In this document: positions 1 through 9,164 of the stretch, piece by piece
How positions within the stretch are numbered: the first letter of the stretch is position 1
Layout: each line of letters starts with the position of its first letter
Assembly: GCF_002154335.2 (NCBI RefSeq)
Contig: NZ_MTPX02000025.1
Coordinates: 1 to 46,757 of the forward strand
DNA length: 46,757 nt
Direction: 5' to 3'
Source of the DNA: Actinomyces ruminis
GTDB taxonomy: Bacteria > Actinomycetota > Actinomycetes > Actinomycetales > Actinomycetaceae
Position numbers and translations under genes: made by a program
The notes under the pieces: generated by a model
Seen by the model: the letters and a program-made list of their open reading frames with translations, nothing else
Told to the model about the DNA's origin: nothing
Database searches by the model: none

Positions 1-32
1 GGACGGCGATGGAGGTCAGCCGGGACGGACAC

Positions 33-73
33 GCCGGGGTCCGGCGACGGGAGCACCGTCGCCGGACCCCGGC
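33..73 (-). terminator. Hairpin downstream of pgm
   Basis: Perfect 18-bp GC-rich inverted repeat (33-50 pairs with 56-73, 5-nt loop GAGCA) lying 38 bp past the pgm stop codon. There is no T-tract on the minus side, so it may be a weak or factor-assisted terminator. A role as transcript end or 3' stabiliser is inferred from position. Confidence 0.65.
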
Positions 74-110
74 TGTGTTGTGGTTCGGTGCTGTGCCTAC
101 CGTGAGGCGG

Positions 111-1790
111 TCAGGCGCCGAGGGCGGCGGAGACCACCTGCTTGGCCTCCTCCTGGACCTGCGCCAGGTGCTCTGTGCCCTTGAAGGACTCCGCGTAGAT
201 CTTGTACACGTCCTCCGTGCCCGAGGGGCGCGCGGCGAACCAGGCGTTCTCGGTGGTGACCTTCAGGCCGCCGATGGGGGCGTCGTTGCCGGGGGCGCGC
301 ACCAGGCGGTCGGTGATCGGCTCCCCGGCCAGCTCGGTGGCGGTGACGTCCTCCGGGGACAGCGCGGCCAGCTTGGCCTTCTCCTCCTTGGTGGCGGCGG
401 CATCAATGCGGGCGTAGGCGGAGGCGCCGAAGCGCTCCACCTGCTCCTCGTGCAGCTGGGAGGGGGTCTTGCCGGTGACGGCGATGATCTCGCTGGCCAG
501 CAGGGCCAGGATGATGCCGTCCTTGTCCGTGCTCCACACGGTGCCGTCCTTGCGCAGGAAGGAGGCTCCGGCGCTCTCCTCGCCGCCGAAGCCGACGGAG
601 CCGTCCAGCAGGCCGGGCACGAAGTGCTTGAAGCCGACCGGCACCTCCACCAGCTTGCGGCCCATCGCGGCCACCACCCGGTCGATCAGGCTGGAGGAGA
701 CCAGCGTCTTGCCGACGGCCGCGTCCGCGGGCCAGCCGGCCCGGTGAGTGAACAGGTACTCGATGGCCACGGCCAGATAGTGATTGGGATTCATCAGCCC
801 GTCGGGGGTGACGATGCCGTGGCGGTCGGAGTCGGCGTCGTTGCCGGTGGCGACGTCGTAGGGGGTGTTGCCGTCGGCGTCGGGGGTCATGGCATCGCGC
901 AGCGAGGCCATGGCGTTGGGGGAGGAGCAGTCCATGCGGATCTTGCCGTCCCAGTCCAGGGTCATGAACGACCAGGTCGGGTCCACCTTGGGGTTGACCA
1001 CGGTCAGGTCCAGACCGTAGCGCTCACCGATGGCGCCCCAGTAGTCCACCGAGGCACCGCCCAGTGGGTCGGCGCCGATGCGCACGCCGGCCTCGCGGAT
1101 GGCATCCATGTCGATGACGTTCTCGAGGTCGGCCACGTAGGTCTCGAGGTAGTCGTGCTTGATGACGTAGTTGCCGTCGAGCGCGTCGGCGATCGGTACG
1201 CGCGGAACATCCCGCCAGCCGCCGGCCAGCAGCTCATTGGCGCGCGCGGCGATCCAGCTGGTGGCGTCGGAGTCGGCGGGGCCGCCGTGCGGCGGGTTGT
1301 ACTTGAAGCCGCCGTCGCGGGGCGGGTTGTGCGAGGGGGTGACGACGATGCCGTCGGCCAGGCCGGGGCCGGTGGTGCGCACGCCGGACTCGGTGCCGGC
1401 GCCGTTGGCCAGCAGGATCGAGTGGGAGACGGCGGGGGTGGGCGTGTAGGAGCCGCGGGCGTCGACGGCGGTGGTGACGCCGGCGCCGGAGAGCACCTCG
1501 ATGGCGGTGCGCCAGGCCGGCTCGGACAGGGCGTGGGTGTCGCGGCCGATGTAGAGCACACCGTCGGTGCCCTGGGAGCGGCGGTACTCGACGATGGCCG
1601 CCGTGATGGCGACGATGTGGGCCTCGTTGAAGGCGGTGTCCAGGGAGGAGCCGCGGTGCCCGGAGGTGCCGAAGACGACCTGCTGGGCCGGGACGGCTGG
1701 GTCCGGGACGAGTTCGTAGTAGGCGTTCACGACCTCATCGACGTCAATGAGGTCCTCTGGTTGGGCGGGAAGTCCTGCGCGTTCGTGCAT
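111..1790 (-). CDS. pgm: Phosphoglucomutase, alpha-D-glucose-specific
   Basis: Full-length (559 aa) cytoplasmic alpha-D-phosphohexomutase that interconverts glucose-1-phosphate and glucose-6-phosphate, linking glycogen and maltodextrin breakdown and nucleotide-sugar synthesis to glycolysis. Visible family landmarks are FGTSGHRG near residue 41, the phosphoserine loop [11 protein letters not shown] with the catalytic serine at about residue 153, the metal loop [10 protein letters not shown] near residue 320, the sugar-binding GGEESAG, and the C-terminal phosphate-binding [15 protein letters not shown]. This matches the single-polypeptide Pgm of actinobacteria and enterobacteria. It is transcribed away from ridA, with a hairpin after the stop. 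No clear Shine-Dalgarno precedes the ATG. Function is well supported; specificity for glucose over mannose phosphates is inferred from overall family resemblance. Confidence 0.96.
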   Translation of the reverse strand: MHERAGLPAQPEDLIDVDEVVNAYYELVPDPAVPAQQVVFGTSGHRGSSLDTAFNEAHIVAITAAIVEYRRSQGTDGVLYIGRDTHALSEPAWRTAIEVLSGAGVTTAVDARGSYTPTPAVSHSILLANGAGTESGVRTTGPGLADGIVVTPSHNPPRDGGFKYNPPHGGPADSDATSWIAARANELLAGGWRDVPRVPIADALDGNYVIKHDYLETYVADLENVIDMDAIREAGVRIGADPLGGASVDYWGAIGERYGLDLTVVNPKVDPTWSFMTLDWDGKIRMDCSSPNAMASLRDAMTPDADGNTPYDVATGNDADSDRHGIVTPDGLMNPNHYLAVAIEYLFTHRAGWPADAAVGKTLVSSSLIDRVVAAMGRKLVEVPVGFKHFVPGLLDGSVGFGGEESAGASFLRKDGTVWSTDKDGIILALLASEIIAVTGKTPSQLHEEQVERFGASAYARIDAAATKEEKAKLAALSPEDVTATELAGEPITDRLVRAPGNDAPIGGLKVTTENAWFAARPSGTEDVYKIYAESFKGTEHLAQVQEEAKQVVSAALGA

Positions 1791-1907
1791 GGGTGCAGTG
1801 TGTCACGGACACTGGGTGTGTCTTGGGAATCCCGGAAGTCGGACGCATTGGTCTTAGTGGTGCCGGACTCGGCGCGGTGCTCGCGGCGGCGACGGCGTGG
1901 GGCTAGG

Positions 1908-1930
1908 TACGTCATTGGTACCGGTCTCGC
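1908..1930 (+). repeat. Copy D of a dispersed 23-nt intergenic repeat
   Basis: This 23-mer (TACGTCATTGG...CCGGTCTCGC) matches the repeat units at 35382-35414 and, in reverse complement, 38459-38481. A weaker related unit lies just upstream around 1851-1876 (TGGTGCCGGACTCGGCGCG). It sits in the pgm/ridA divergent intergenic region. Function is unknown. Confidence 0.6.
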
Positions 1931-1971
1931 GGGGCGACGCCGGTCGCGCACGCGCTTGGCGAGCGCGCGGC

Positions 1972-1977
1972 TAGGAT
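1972..1977 (+). promoter_or_regulatory. -10 box of ridA, probably leaderless
   Basis: TAGGAT ends 7 nt before the A of the ridA ATG, so transcription should begin at or next to the start codon. No ribosome-binding site is present. The same arrangement is seen at several other genes in the window. Confidence 0.55.
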
Positions 1978-1983
1978 GCCGGC

Positions 1984-2391
1984 ATGTCGACCGCTGCACA
2001 GACCGCCATCGCCACCACCAGCGCCCCGGCCGCCGTCGGCCCCTACTCCCAGGCCGTCTCCGCCGGGGAGGGCCCCGGCGCCACCGTCTACGTCTCCGGG
2101 CAGGTGCCGCTCGACCCGGTGACCGGCAAGCTGGTCGACGGCGGGATTCAGGTGCAGGCCGAGCGGGTGCTGATGAACATCGGCGCGATCCTCGAGGCCG
2201 CGGGCCTGGGGTACGAGCACGTCGTCAAGACCACGGTGCTGCTGGCCGACATCGCCGACTTCACCGCCGTCAACGAGGTCTACGCGCGCTTCTTCACCGG
2301 CGCGGTGCTGCCCGCCCGGGCGGCCTTCCAGGTGGCGGCGCTGCCGCTGGGCGCGGGCGTGGAGATCGAGGCCGTAGCGGTGCGGCCCTGA
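1984..2391 (+). CDS. ridA: RidA family enamine/imine deaminase
   Basis: 135-aa member of the RidA/YjgF/UK114 family, usual length. These small trimeric cytoplasmic proteins hydrolyse reactive enamine/imine intermediates, such as 2-aminoacrylate from PLP-dependent dehydratases, to keto acids. Visible motifs are the N-terminal GPYSQAV, VYVSGQVPLDP, QAERVLMNIGAILEAAG, and the C-terminal block containing the conserved arginine, PARAAFQVAALPLGAGVEIEA. The ATG was chosen because a TAGGAT -10 box ends 7 nt before it, implying a leaderless mRNA. The gene is single, divergent from pgm and convergent with the following oxidoreductase, from which a 20-bp hairpin separates it. Substrate within the family cannot be told from sequence. 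Confidence 0.9.
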   Translation: MSTAAQTAIATTSAPAAVGPYSQAVSAGEGPGATVYVSGQVPLDPVTGKLVDGGIQVQAERVLMNIGAILEAAGLGYEHVVKTTVLLADIADFTAVNEVYARFFTGAVLPARAAFQVAALPLGAGVEIEAVAVRP

Positions 2392-2448
2392 GGCCGGGAG
2401 CGCCGGCTCCGACCGACCGCGACCCTGTTGACAGGCCTACTGACAACG

Positions 2449-2492
2449 CTACTGACAACTACTGTTAATTTCTTAACAGTAGTTGTCAGTAG
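2449..2492. terminator. 20-bp AT-rich hairpin, bidirectional terminator
   Basis: Perfect 20-bp inverted repeat (2449-2468 and 2473-2492) around a 4-nt loop TTTC, between convergent ridA and the Gfo/Idh gene. It is AT-rich against a GC-rich background. The left arm sits in a short tandem repeat, with ACTGACAAC present twice at 2439-2459. Most likely a shared terminator; a binding site is the alternative. Confidence 0.65.
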
Positions 2493-2522
2493 TTGGCAGT
2501 CCTGGTCGGTGGGCGCTGGACC

Positions 2523-3748
2523 TCAGGCCCAGTCCTCGACGTCGGTGGTCACGTCCCGACCCGACGCGACGGCCTCGTCGATGGCGCAGGACAGCAGGTG
2601 GTCCTGGCAAGCCTGCGCCAGCGGGTAGGGGGCCGGACCCTCCTCGCGCGCCCAGCGGCCGACGTCGGCCAGGATGGTGGCGACGGCGAGGTCGTCCTCG
2701 CTCATGCGCGTGCCCACCCACGGGTTGCGGTAGACGACGCGCCCGTCCAGGCTGGCGTGGACCAGGTCGTTGCCCTCGAGGTTCAGGTCGCGCCCGGTGC
2801 GCCGGTACTCGATTCGGCTGGTCACCGCCCCGGCGTCCGGTACCCAGCGGGTGACGGCGTCGTCGACGATCTCCCCAGGGTGCCGCGCACGAGCACCCGC
2901 CGGGACAGCAGCGGGTTGTGCCACTGGTTGGCGGTGAACTCATAGACGCCGGTGCGCTCGGAGTCGAAGGCGAGGGCGGCCAGCACCGTCTGACCGGGTT
3001 CGACCGTGGGCACGGTGCTCCAGCCGTTGCGGTCCAGCGGTTGGAGCAGCGGGGCGTGGAAGCTGCGGGCGGTGACGGTGACGGGGCCGACCAGCGGGGC
3101 GTCGTCGTCGGCGAGAAAGTGCCGCAGCAGCGAGACGGCGTGATAGCCGTGGGTGGAGGAGACCTGCGCCCAGGTGGGGGTGCCGATGGTGCCGGCGCGG
3201 ATGGCCGCGAGGCGGGCGGCGTGACCGGGCATGCGCGTGTACTGCTCGGCGACCTGGACCAGGCCGGAGGCTCCGACGTCGTGCCACAGGGAGCGTAGTG
3301 AGTCGGGGTCGGGCGCGGGCGGGGTCTCCGACAGGACGGGGGTACGGTGGTCCACCAGATCGCGGATTAGATCCGGTGCGGCCGCCCAGCTGACCAGCGG
3401 CAGGACCATCTCGGGGGTGCGGGCCAGCAGGTCGTCGAGCGAGTCGGTGACGGCGACGCCGAACTCCTCGGCCAGGGCCGCGCGCGATTCGCTGCGGCGG
3501 GCCAGGGCGCCGACGCACTCCAGGCGCGCGGGGGCCATGGCGGCCAGACGCAGGAAGAAGCGGGCGCGCCAGCCCGCGCCGACGACGCCGAAACGCACCG
3601 GCCCGTCCGGCGGCGGGGCCGGGCTCTGGTCGGGCATGGGGGCGCTGTAGGGGCGCGTCGTCTCGGGAGCGGGCGGGTGGTGCGGATAGCGTGGGGCGCG
3701 CTCGGGTGGAACGGGGGTGTGGGCGGTGGCGTGGGTGTCGCGGCTCAT
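2523..3748 (-). CDS. Gfo/Idh/MocA family oxidoreductase (one frame break)
   Basis: NAD(P)-dependent sugar dehydrogenase-like protein, about 408 aa once the frame is joined. The N-terminal Rossmann fold is marked by VRFGVVGAGWRARFFLRL; a C-terminal Gfo/Idh domain follows. The start ATG at 3748 has AAGGAG 5 nt upstream, and the protein begins with a proline-rich tail of about 45 residues before the fold. Near 2875 the frame breaks: a run of four G where five would give VRGTLGEIVDDAVTRW, consistent with one lost base. The usual EKP motif, whose lysine takes part in catalysis in many members, reads SETPPAP here, so the lysine is absent. It is the last gene of the PfkB-ABC-PIG-L operon. Substrate is unknown; loss of the lysine hints at altered chemistry or a non-catalytic role. 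Confidence 0.82.
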
Positions 3749-3861
3749 GGAGCTCCTTCGACTCCGGCAGGATGGCAACGACGCTATACCCCGGCCGAGG
3801 TGGGGAGCAACGGCGTGCTCACCCCTTGACGGCGCCCTCTCGCCTCCAAGATGAACACGGG

Positions 3862-4565
3862 TCAGTGCACCTGCCAACGGAAGAAACACTCGGCGTACTT
3901 CACCCCTTCGGCCGCGCCTGCTGCGTCGCGTACGGCAGCCTCACGTAGCAGGCGCTCCATCCGGTCCAGATCGGGGAACTGGCTCACATGGCTGCGCACG
4001 GCCGCGATCTTCCGGTCCAGATCGTCCTGGGCTACGGGTGATATGTAGTTGATCTCCTTGTGTCCCTGGAACCAGACCTCGCTCGGGTCGTGGGGCTCCA
4101 AGCCCTGCGCGATGAGATCTCGGTAGTCGAAGGGGTTGCCGGCAGCCGGATAGACGGCCTCGACGACGGCTTGTCCCACCGCCCGATGATCGGGGTGGTT
4201 TGCGGCGGTGGAACTGAAGTTGTACTCCGGTGAGGTGGTAAGGATCAGATCGGGGGTATGGCTCCGGATCGCGGCGACGATCTCATGCACCAGTCCTGTG
4301 GCCTCGCGAACATGGCCGTCGGCGATGCCGCTCAGGAAGGAGACATCGCTGATGCGAGATGAGCCGCGGCCGCGGTCTGCTCCTTCCGGCGCCGCTCGGC
4401 CATGCGCTCCTGGCCCTCGGCCGTGAAACCGCCGGCGTCTCCGGCGGTGACGAGCAGCAGGACAACGTCGGCGCCTTCCCGTGCGAGGCGGGCGAGGGTG
4501 GCGCCGGCCCCGACGTCGGCGTCGTCGGGGTGGGCGTAGATGCCCAGCACGTGCTGATACTCCAC
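3862..4565 (-). CDS. PIG-L family N-acetyl sugar deacetylase (one frame break)
   Basis: Zinc-dependent deacetylase of the PIG-L/LmbE family, which removes acetyl groups from N-acetylglucosamine-type sugars (known members include MshB, BshB and diacetylchitobiose deacetylase). The N-terminal metal-binding motif AHPDDADVGAG and the second motif NHPDHRAVGQAVVEAV are both present. The GTG start at 4565 has AAGGAG 6 nt upstream and lies just before the conserved core. Near 4347 the frame breaks between TAAAAHL and ISDVSFLSG; one missing base restores the family's usual segment. Joined length is about 234 aa, normal for the family. Lying between a sugar-binding protein gene and an oxidoreductase gene, it probably deacetylates an imported amino sugar or conjugate. 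The substrate is inferred only. Confidence 0.85.
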
Positions 4566-4657
4566 GATGATCTCCTTCCATGCGGGGAGGTCGTCCCCGC
4601 CGCCTATACGCACCCCCTTGGGAGAGTGCGGGGTCCGCCGACCGGCGCGCTTGAAGA

Positions 4658-6016
4658 TCAGCCCTCGATGACCTTATTCCCGGCATCCTGGGCCGCCTTA
4701 ACCCCCTCGGCAACGTCCTGGCGGCCGAGGAACACCTCGGACAGGATCTTCACGGAGGCGTCCATGGCTCCCTGAATGTTCGAACCGAATGGTCCCGGCA
4801 GAGCCGTATCGGTATCGATCTCCGTCATTGCGGAGACGTCTATTCCCTGCTCATTCCAGTAGTCCGTCCACGACTCCTGGGCCTCGGTATTGCCCGGGAG
4901 CCCGACGCCGGTCTCCCCAAGACATCTCGAGCCATCGGCGCTGGCGATCCAGGCGAGGAGCTGCTTCTGAGCGGCCGGATTGGCCGAATTGGCGGAGCCC
5001 GCCGCGACAATGGCATTGATGACGCCTCCCCGACCCTTAGGCCCTTGCGGCAGTGGGACTATCCCCCATTCGAAGCTCGCGCCGTCATTTACGTTGGCGA
5101 GGTTGTAGGCACCTGATTGGAACAGTCCCATCTTGCCCTGTATGAACTGGTCGCGGGAGAAGTCGCCGTTGTTGTTGGTGTCCGCGGCGGACGGTGCCAC
5201 GTGGTCCTGGTTGATGAGGTCGACGATGTATTGAAAGGTGTCGATGCCCTCCGTGGAGGCGAAGTTCATCGTGCCCTCGGAGTCCTGGTAGGAGGCGCCG
5301 TTGGCGCCGAGCCAGGGGAGGTAGATCGCCTGCAGATCGAGCGCGGCGTTGTAGCCGAACTGGACGATGTTGTTCGGGTTGAAACCGTCTTCCGTTGGCG
5401 TCATGCCGTTGCCGTCCAGGGTGAGACGTGCGGCTGTCTCCCGCAGCGTATCGGTTGAGGCATGGGGGTCCCAGGCAAGCTCCTCGAGATCGGCGACGGC
5501 TATGCCCGCCTTATCGAGCAGTTCCTTGTTGTAGTACACGGCGATATTCGGGTCGGCCAGAGCCGGAACGCCCCACAAAGCGCCATCGTGGGTGTACTGC
5601 GTGATCGCGGCGTCGAGCCAGCCATCCCGTTCGGACTCGGAGAATGTCTCATCGATGTTAAGCAGCCTGCCGGCAGCCGCGTAGTCGACAAAGTTGGAGC
5701 TGTTGGTCCAGAAGACGTCGGGTGCGGAGTCCGCGGCTATGTCATTGCGTAGCGTCGTGAAGTAGTCCGACCAGGCGACCTGTTCGACTCTGACATCGAT
5801 GCCGGTGTCTGCCGTGAAGGTCTTGAGGGCGTCTTCGTAGGCGGAGGCCGCCTGCTCGTCCCACAGACGGAAGGTGATCGAGCCGCCCTCGGACGAGTCC
5901 GAGGATGAGGACGAGCCGCAGGCGGCGAGTACGGACGCGACGACGCCGACGGAGAGGGTCATTCCGGTGGCGTGCAGTGCGGTGCGTCGGGAGATATTGG
6001 CGGTGGTGCGTGACAT
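4658..6016 (-). CDS. ABC sugar-binding lipoprotein (SBP family 1)
   Basis: 452-aa extracellular solute-binding protein of the carbohydrate family (MalE/UgpB-like). The signal peptide contains a twin arginine (ISRRTALHATG) and ends in the lipobox LAAC, with lipidated Cys33, followed by a Ser-rich linker and SITFRLWDEQ, the usual first strand. It captures oligosaccharide outside the cell for the two permeases upstream in the operon. No ATPase gene accompanies them, so the system probably uses a shared MsiK-type ATPase. GAGG lies about 8 nt before the ATG. The ligand is unknown; the adjoining PIG-L deacetylase suggests an N-acetylated sugar, which is an inference. Confidence 0.92.
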   Translation of the reverse strand: MSRTTANISRRTALHATGMTLSVGVVASVLAACGSSSSSDSSEGGSITFRLWDEQAASAYEDALKTFTADTGIDVRVEQVAWSDYFTTLRNDIAADSAPDVFWTNSSNFVDYAAAGRLLNIDETFSESERDGWLDAAITQYTHDGALWGVPALADPNIAVYYNKELLDKAGIAVADLEELAWDPHASTDTLRETAARLTLDGNGMTPTEDGFNPNNIVQFGYNAALDLQAIYLPWLGANGASYQDSEGTMNFASTEGIDTFQYIVDLINQDHVAPSAADTNNNGDFSRDQFIQGKMGLFQSGAYNLANVNDGASFEWGIVPLPQGPKGRGGVINAIVAAGSANSANPAAQKQLLAWIASADGSRCLGETGVGLPGNTEAQESWTDYWNEQGIDVSAMTEIDTDTALPGPFGSNIQGAMDASVKILSEVFLGRQDVAEGVKAAQDAGNKVIEG

Positions 6017-6123
6017 GAGGTTTCCTCACTCTCGGTTTCGGTGTAGACATCGTTCCCGGGGGCCGGCCGGTGGCGAGTGGCGTTATGGATCGATGTGTTC
6101 GGAATGCGGCTGGGCGGGTGGAT

Positions 6124-7053
6124 CTATTTCAGTCCGGTCAGTACGATCGAGGCTACGATCTGTTTCTGGAAGGCGATGAACAAGATGATGAGGGGCACGA
6201 GCGCAATGGTCGTAGCTGCCATTACGTACGTCCAATTGGCGTTGTACTGAGACTGCAAGGCGGCCGTAGCCACGGTTATCACCTTGGGCTGCTGACTGGC
6301 GATGACACGCGGCCACATGAAGGAGTTCCACTGGCTGACCACCGTTATGAGAGTCAGAGTCGCCAGGATGGGGCGCGAGATCGGCAGTACTATTTGAAGC
6401 AGTGTGCGTACATGCCCGGCGCCGTCGACGCGCGCGGCGTCTATGAGTTCTTGCGGGATGGAGCGGAAGTTCTCCCGCAGGAGGAAAACGGCGTAGGGCG
6501 ATGCCAGCATGAAGGGGATGACGATGCCCCAGAAGGTATTGTTCATCCCGGCTCTGGCCATCATGAGGTACAGCGGGATCACGAGCACGCTGGAGGGCAG
6601 CATCATCGTCGCCAGGAATATCCAAAAGATGATGTCGCGTCCAGGGAAGGAGAGACGTGCGAAGGCGTAGGCGGCCATAACGGAGGAGCCGATCTGGGCG
6701 ATGACCATGACGGCGACCATCGCCAGAGTGGTCCAGATAGCGCTGGCGAAGTCGATACGACCGCCCAACACCGCGGCGAAGGACTCGAGCGTCCAGGGGC
6801 TGGGTGGGGCCAACGGCGAATGGGAGGCGAAGTCTCTGGGAGACTTGAATGCCGTCATGAAGCTGAACAGGAAGGGCAGAACCATGACGCTCGCGGCAAG
6901 GCCCAGTCCCAGGTAGATTCCCAGAATGGCGAGTGGACCGCGCCGGCTGCCGGCAGGCCCCGGCTCCCGCCCGCCACGGCGTTGCAGGCCGAGACTCGGT
7001 CGCGTGGGAGTGGCCGTGCCGCTGATCACGACGGCGTCGTCAGAGGAGCTCAT
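6124..7053 (-). CDS. ABC sugar permease, MalG type
   Basis: 309-aa inner-membrane permease with six predicted hydrophobic segments and the conserved EAA loop IPQELIDAARVDGAGHVRTL, which contacts the ATPase. The first TM follows a cytoplasmic N-tail of about 40 residues. AGGAGG lies 7 nt before the ATG. The gene start overlaps the end of the MalF-type permease gene by 14 bp, indicating coupled translation. It pairs with that protein to form the membrane channel for the sugar delivered by the downstream-encoded lipoprotein. Confidence 0.93.
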   Translation of the reverse strand: MSSSDDAVVISGTATPTRPSLGLQRRGGREPGPAGSRRGPLAILGIYLGLGLAASVMVLPFLFSFMTAFKSPRDFASHSPLAPPSPWTLESFAAVLGGRIDFASAIWTTLAMVAVMVIAQIGSSVMAAYAFARLSFPGRDIIFWIFLATMMLPSSVLVIPLYLMMARAGMNNTFWGIVIPFMLASPYAVFLLRENFRSIPQELIDAARVDGAGHVRTLLQIVLPISRPILATLTLITVVSQWNSFMWPRVIASQQPKVITVATAALQSQYNANWTYVMAATTIALVPLIILFIAFQKQIVASIVLTGLK

Positions 7054-7984
7054 AGGTCGTCCTCCTGCGGAAGTAGAGATTCTGGGCGACGGTGATGATC
7101 ATCAGGATGACCATCATGACAACCGCCATGACGGCGGCCTTGCCCATGTCCCAATTGACGAAGGCCTGCTCGTATATCGCATAGGCGAGAACCGACGTCG
7201 ATCCGGATGGTCCGCCGTGCGTGAGCGCGAAAACCTGGTCGAAGATATTGAACGCCGCAATGATGGTGGTTACCGACACGAAGAAGAAGGTCGGGCGCAG
7301 TAGCGGCACTTTGATCCGCCAGAAGATCTGGCTGGGTGAGGCACCGTCGACCCATGCCGCCTCGATGAGCTCGGCGGGAATGGACAGCAGACCGGCGATG
7401 AAGAACAGGGATGTGTAGCCGACGTTGTTCCAAATGACGACGAAGGCGACCGCGGGCAGCGCCCACGTCTCCGAGACGAGGATCTCCAGGCGGGTTCCGG
7501 CGATGGCCGACAGCAGGCCGCCTGTGGGTGCAAAGATCCACGACCACACAACACCCAGAGCCAGAGGTGAGGAGATCCAGGGGATGACGATAAGGGTGCG
7601 CAATACGTTCGTGCCGCGTACACCTTTGGTGAGCATATTGGCGAGCGCGAGTCCCAAGCCGATCTGAATCGGCACTACCAGGGAGACTAGTAGCAACGTC
7701 ACTCTCAGGGAGGAGAGGAATTCTGGATCGCCGAGGACCTCGCTGATCTGCGTAAGTCCAACGTATTCGGGATCAGAAATCATATCCCACTTGTGCATGG
7801 TGAGCCAGAGCACGATGCCGACCGGCACAACCATGAACAGTGACACGCCAATCACGCTCGGCGCGAGAAAGAGATAACCCGCGATCGCCTCCCGGAGACG
7901 TGCTGCGGAGCGGCCGGGGCGTTGTCGCGTCCTTTCCTCAAGGGGCCGGACTTCGGTGGGCGGCTCATTCATGACCGACACCAT
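7040..7984 (-). CDS. ABC sugar permease, MalF type
   Basis: 314-aa permease with about six TM segments (first one GYLFLAPSVIGVSLFMVVP) and an EAA loop IPAELIEAAWVDGASPSQIF. It is the partner of the MalG-type permease whose gene overlaps its 3' end. The start may be at 7984 or at the second ATG at 7972; neither has a strong ribosome-binding site, which fits translation coupled to the PfkB gene just upstream. Ligand specificity cannot be read from the permease. Confidence 0.92.
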   Translation of the reverse strand: MVSVMNEPPTEVRPLEERTRQRPGRSAARLREAIAGYLFLAPSVIGVSLFMVVPVGIVLWLTMHKWDMISDPEYVGLTQISEVLGDPEFLSSLRVTLLLVSLVVPIQIGLGLALANMLTKGVRGTNVLRTLIVIPWISSPLALGVVWSWIFAPTGGLLSAIAGTRLEILVSETWALPAVAFVVIWNNVGYTSLFFIAGLLSIPAELIEAAWVDGASPSQIFWRIKVPLLRPTFFFVSVTTIIAAFNIFDQVFALTHGGPSGSTSVLAYAIYEQAFVNWDMGKAAVMAVVMMVILMIITVAQNLYFRRRTTYELL

Positions 7985-8042
7985 AGGTCAACTGCGGGTG
8001 GCAGTATTAGGTGCGTTTCAGGAGCGGTGTAGGTGCTGATCT

Positions 8043-9052
8043 TCACTGCGCCACACCCCGATCGGCGTGGCTAGGCGGGAAGGCTGCGTCCTTATCGATG
8101 AGGTCCAGGAACTCGGCGCTGAAGCATCCGGCAGGGGCGTGGCGCGGACGAGTGCCGCCACCTGGGCCGGTGTGGGCGCGTTGAGCGAACCGCCCGGACG
8201 CCCCAGGGTGGCGGCAGCCGTGGCGGAGGCCAGGCTGACGGCCGCGCGCAGCCCCAGACCGTGCAGGCGGGCCCACACGAGCCCGGCGGTGAAGGCGTCC
8301 CCGGCGCCGGTGGTGTCCACCACGGGTACCTCCAGGGCCGGCAGCGTCAGCAGCTCCTCCCCGTCGCAGGCGATCACGCCCTCGCGCCCGCAGGTGACCA
8401 CCACGACGGGTACCCGCTTGGCCAGTAGCTGGGCCGCCTCGGCGGCGCTATCGGCCCGGGTGTAGTGGAGCGCCTCGGTCTCGTTCGGGGTGAACACATC
8501 CACGCGGTCCAGCGGGGCGAGATCGTCCGCGCTCCAGCGCCCGGTCGGGTCCCAGGCGGCGTCGGCGAACACCATGGTGGGTACGAGGTCGCCGCGCCAG
8601 CGGGCGATCGTCTCCCGGCCCGCTCGAACGGCCCCCAGGTCCGCCACGAGCGCGGCGGGCGCGGGAGCCCTCGCCGGCAGGCCCGGGGCGGCGTCGCTCC
8701 CGCAGGTGGTCATGGCGCGGTCGCCGTCCAGGGCCAGGGACACGGTGACGCTCTGCTGCGGGGCGGTTCGCGCGCCGGACAGGCCGATCCCCTCGGACTC
8801 CAGCATGTCGCGCACCAGCCGGCCGGCCGGGTCCGTGCCCAGGTACGTGCACAGTCCGGTCGGCAGACCGAGGCGGGCCAGGGCGACCGCCTGATTGGCG
8901 GCGCCGCCCGGCATGAGGGCGCAGCCCTCGACCCACTGCTCCTCGCCGGGGGCGGTGGCGTGGTTCAGGCCGCTCATGACGACATCGAGGAAGGTCGGGC
9001 CGACGACGAGGACCGGGCGACCGGAGTCGGCGGGTGCGGCGCGGTGCGACAT
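8043..9052 (-). CDS. PfkB/ribokinase-family sugar kinase (probable C-terminal frame break)
   Basis: Cytoplasmic ATP-dependent carbohydrate kinase of the ribokinase family, about 336 aa after frame repair. N-terminal signature GGAANQAVALARLG and the C-terminal PfkB signature DTTGAGDAFTAGL, which holds the catalytic aspartate and anion hole, are intact. AGGAGG precedes the ATG. The uninterrupted frame would run to 8018 with an unlikely tail. Shifting one base near 8125 gives a more protein-like ending, CFSAEFLDLIDKDAAFPPS, stopping at 8043. It is the first gene of the operon and is divergent from the DeoR-type regulator. It probably phosphorylates the imported sugar, or a sugar released from it. 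Specificity (fructose, ribose, inosine, tagatose-P and so on) is undetermined. Confidence 0.88.
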
Positions 9053-9152
9053 GTGACCTCCTCGTCAGACGCGCTGGTTGCTGCGGCGCACACCACTGTA
9101 CGCGAAGTTGCTTAAAACTGCTCACTCTTGCGCATGATTGATGTCAATACGA

Positions 9153-9158
9153 TAGACT
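9153..9158 (+). promoter_or_regulatory. -10 box of the deoR-type gene, leaderless
   Basis: TAGACT ends 7 nt before the ATG at 9165. On the opposite strand TTGACA (plus positions 9142-9147) could serve as the -35 of the divergent pfkB operon. Both promoters therefore share about 110 bp, where the DeoR regulator would be expected to bind. Confidence 0.5.
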
Positions 9159-9164
9159 GTGTCC

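Noticed and set aside
9..2468. An 819-codon open frame on the plus strand
   Set aside because: It is antisense to pgm and runs through ridA; its Gly/Val/His-rich translation is the usual shadow of a GC-rich gene, and Pgm on the other strand is intact.
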